Assembly (NCBI GenBank): GCA_016934645.1
Contig: JAFGSL010000202.1
Coordinates: 1-6,508, forward strand
Direction of reading: 5' to 3'
Origin: Anaerolineae bacterium
GTDB lineage: Bacteria; Chloroflexota; Anaerolineae; B4-G1; SLSP01
DNA: 6,508 bases
The position numbers and the translations under genes are program-made. This document shows positions 4,755-6,508 of the stretch, one piece after another (position 1 is the first letter of the stretch; each line of letters starts with the position of its first letter). The notes under the pieces were generated by a model, which did no database searches, was not told the DNA's origin, and worked only from the letters and a program-made list of their open reading frames with translations.

Positions 4755-5261
4755 ATGACGCAAAAGCATATCACCATCTACACCGACGGCAGCGCGATCG
4801 GCAATCCTGGACCCGGAGGTTATGGTGTCGTTCTCCGTTATGGCGAACACGTCCGCGAGCTTGCCGGGGGCTTTCGGCGGACGACGAACAATCGTATGGA
4901 AATTCTGGCTGCAATCGAAGGGCTACGCGCGCTCAAAGAAACGTGTACGGTCACATTGCACAGCGACTCACAATACCTGGTCGATGCCATCAACAAAGGC
5001 TGGGTGAAGCGCTGGCAGGCCAAAGGGTGGATGCGCAACAAAAAAGAACGCGCACTCAACATCGATCTGTGGCTCCAACTGCTACCACTGCTCGAAAAAC
5101 ACAATGTTACCTTCGTTTGGGTACGCGGTCACGTGGGCAATCCGGACAACGAGCGCTGCGATGCTCTGGCTAAACAGGCCGCCGCACAGAAGAACTTACC
5201 ACCCGACGAGGTCTACGAAGCTGAACACGCTGTACGCGCTGCCCAACCGCTGTTTTCGTAG
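4755..5261 (+). CDS. rnhA: Ribonuclease HI
   Basis: RNase HI cuts the RNA strand of RNA-DNA hybrids, clearing R-loops and replication primers in the cytoplasm with Mg2+. The catalytic set is complete: Asp11 (YTDGS), Glu49 (NRMEI), Asp71 (SDSQY), Asp136 (NERCD) and the helper His126 ([10 protein letters not shown]). The basic, Trp-rich segment at about 81-98 ([18 protein letters not shown]) is the handle that grips the hybrid. At 168 residues it is slightly longer than the 155 residues of the Escherichia coli enzyme; the extra part is mainly an acidic/Ala-rich tail. The ATG at 4755 aligns with the known N-terminus. No Shine-Dalgarno motif precedes it, while a perfect -10 box lies six bases upstream, pointing to leaderless translation. 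The kinase gene follows after 26 bp and is probably cotranscribed. Confidence 0.96.
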   Translation: MTQKHITIYTDGSAIGNPGPGGYGVVLRYGEHVRELAGGFRRTTNNRMEILAAIEGLRALKETCTVTLHSDSQYLVDAINKGWVKRWQAKGWMRNKKERALNIDLWLQLLPLLEKHNVTFVWVRGHVGNPDNERCDALAKQAAAQKNLPPDEVYEAEHAVRAAQPLFS

Positions 5262-5287
5262 ATTCCAGACATACTGAGGTCATCAAA

Positions 5288-6403
5288 ATGGAACCAGAAC
5301 ACGTTTCAGAATCCGCTGCCGATGTTTGCAGCACTTCGTTATTTCGCGAAGATGCCATATCTATGGTGCTAGACGCTGCGCCTATCGGCATTGTCGCTGT
5401 CGATAATACCGGATGCATCGTTCTGGCCAATCGCAGCGCACAAGGCCTGTTTGGTTATACCGAGGAGGAACTTGTCGGCCAACCATTGACATTGCTGATC
5501 CCCGAAGAATCACGTCAAATCCACCTGCAGCAGCACGCGAACTACATGCGAAATCCGCACGTGCGTCCAATGGGAAACGGGCTGAATCTCAGCGCCCGGC
5601 GTAAAGATGGCAGTGTCTTCCCGGTTGAGATCAGTCTCGGATTTACCGAGACGCCGCAAGGTCTGTTATCCATCGCGTTCGTTGCCGACGTTACCCGGCA
5701 ACGCGAAGCCGAACAACTTCGCGATACGATGATCCACACGCTGGTGCACGATCTACGGAATCCGCTCAGCACTATCCGCACCGGCTTGCAAGTCCTGGAA
5801 ATGGAAACGGCAAAACTGGACAGCGATCAACAAACCATTGTCGAGATTGCGCTTAACAACTCCGAGAGAATGTTTGGATTCATCAACGCTATCCTGGAGG
5901 TCAACCAACTGGAGAGTGGCACAGTCGTCCTACGCCCCACGACCTTCCGTATCCAGGATCACATTACCGAGTTGCTCACAGCACTCGCGCCGCTGGCGGA
6001 GAAGAAAGCACAAAGGCTGCTGAACGATGCTGCCGCCGACCTTCCACCCGTTTATGCCGATGCGACCATCATCGCCCGCGTGCTGGAAAATCTCATCGGC
6101 AACGCCATCAAATATACGCCGGAAAATGGCGTCGTTCGCGTCAGCGCGCAGCGTAAGACCGATGATCCTACCAGACTCCGCGTGGACGTCAGCGACACCG
6201 GTCCCGGCATTGCCCCGGAACTCCTCCCTCGTTTGTTCGGCAAATTCGTCGCTGGCAAGAGCAAAGAGCGCGGTCACGGGCTAGGATTGGCCTTCTGCAA
6301 ACTCGCCATCGAAGCGCACGGGGAAAACATCAGCGTGCAGAACACCGGCACAACCGGGACGACCTTCAGCTTCACCTTGCCTTTGGCGGAAGTCGCTGCG
6401 TAA
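5288..6403 (+). CDS. Soluble PAS-domain sensor histidine kinase
   Basis: This 371-residue two-component sensor kinase has no signal peptide or membrane segment, so it should sense a cytoplasmic signal. A PAS domain occupies about 22-137 (APIGIVAVDNTGCIVLANRSAQ, then RRKDGSVFPVEISL). A dimerisation/phosphoacceptor (HisKA) domain spans about 140-210, with His154 in HDLRNP as the phosphorylated residue. The ATPase domain covers about 220-368. It shows the N box (Asn268, Asn272 in ENLIGNAIKYTP), the G1 box (DTGPGI, 303-308), the F box (LFGKF, 316-320) and the G2 box (GHGLGL, 329-334). GAGG 8 nt upstream supports the ATG at 5288. It follows the RNase HI gene by 26 bp with no visible terminator, so one transcript is likely. 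No response regulator is visible; it may lie beyond the window. No cofactor-binding residue of the PAS domain can be assigned, so the signal is unknown. Confidence 0.95.
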   Translation: MEPEHVSESAADVCSTSLFREDAISMVLDAAPIGIVAVDNTGCIVLANRSAQGLFGYTEEELVGQPLTLLIPEESRQIHLQQHANYMRNPHVRPMGNGLNLSARRKDGSVFPVEISLGFTETPQGLLSIAFVADVTRQREAEQLRDTMIHTLVHDLRNPLSTIRTGLQVLEMETAKLDSDQQTIVEIALNNSERMFGFINAILEVNQLESGTVVLRPTTFRIQDHITELLTALAPLAEKKAQRLLNDAAADLPPVYADATIIARVLENLIGNAIKYTPENGVVRVSAQRKTDDPTRLRVDVSDTGPGIAPELLPRLFGKFVAGKSKERGHGLGLAFCKLAIEAHGENISVQNTGTTGTTFSFTLPLAEVAA

Positions 6404-6428
6404 CCCAGACACAAAGCCCTGAGGGTCT

Positions 6429-6505
6429 GTAAAAGAATAAGTTCCCGCGCAGAGCGCCCCGGGGACGGGGCTTCGAGCGTGAAATACGGGAAGTTATATT
6501 TTTAC
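6429..6505. mobile_element. 77-bp terminal-inverted-repeat element (uninterrupted copy)
   Basis: The left end GTAAAAGAATAAGTTCCCG (6429-6447) matches the reverse complement of the right end (6487-6505) at 16 of 19 positions. The interior is GC-rich with short palindromes (GCGC-aga-GCGC and CCCCGGGG). The segment 6442-6503 matches 1741-1802 at 60 of 62 positions. It is non-coding and MITE-like. It lies 25 bp after the kinase stop codon and may carry an outward promoter (TTCGAG 6472-6477, TATATT 6495-6500) for whatever follows the window. No transposase is visible. Confidence 0.72.
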
Positions 6506-6508
6506 GAA

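Noticed and set aside
6406..6430. Terminator after the kinase gene (CAGAC...GTCTG with CCCTGAGGG)
   Set aside because: The stem is only about 5 bp, imperfect, and not followed by a T-run.
4..6505. A new defence, toxin-antitoxin or retron system
   Set aside because: All six genes belong to familiar housekeeping, envelope or signalling families; there is no reverse transcriptase, nuclease-immunity pair, or small toxin-like gene, and RNase HI here is a normal full-length enzyme.

Overview
The window is about 6.5 kb of bacterial chromosome with fairly high G+C. It carries six complete protein genes and an unusually dense set of small intergenic repeats. I infer a Chloroflexota bacterium (Anaerolineae/Caldilineae type). 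The reasons are the lipoprotein with Pro/Thr/Ala-rich linkers ('PTATLP', 'TPTAVPATATVAAP'), the LysM-CAP architecture, the 7-bp tandem repeats and the repeat-filled gaps. This is inference from style; no marker gene in the window proves it.

Layout. On the minus strand, a NUDIX hydrolase (1308-853) is followed by a histidine-phosphatase (RHG) enzyme (738-4); the gap between them is largely a 12-unit heptamer array. A repeat-rich gap of about 520 bp (1309-1826) separates the NUDIX gene from a divergent plus-strand gene. That gene (1827-3317) encodes a stand-alone biotin-dependent carboxyltransferase of the PycB/OadA/transcarboxylase-5S type. It converges, across a 17-bp-stem hairpin (3323-3360), on a minus-strand lipoprotein with two LysM domains and a C-terminal CAP domain (4524-3364). 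A 230-bp divergent gap holds opposed promoters and three repeat types. It leads to a plus-strand pair: ribonuclease HI (4755-5261), apparently translated from a leaderless mRNA, then a soluble PAS-histidine kinase (5288-6403) 26 bp downstream. The window ends in a 77-bp terminal-inverted-repeat element.

How the genes relate. They do not form one pathway. The two minus-strand hydrolases look like general phosphate-ester/nucleotide enzymes. The carboxyltransferase needs a biotin carboxylase and a biotin carrier protein encoded elsewhere. The LysM-CAP lipoprotein is a surface protein. RNase HI and the kinase are probably cotranscribed but not obviously linked in function. The kinase has no response regulator in the window.

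The most notable material is between the genes. The 77-bp element at 6429-6505 has a second, interrupted copy at 1650-1804. Its core matches in 60 of 62 positions, and its end overlaps the first possible ATG of the carboxyltransferase gene. A 71-bp GC-rich palindrome sits inside that copy, flanked by a 7-bp direct repeat. Both copies carry the same promoter-like spacing pointing outward. I found no clear new defence or mobile system: no transposase, integrase, CRISPR array, tRNA or rRNA was seen.
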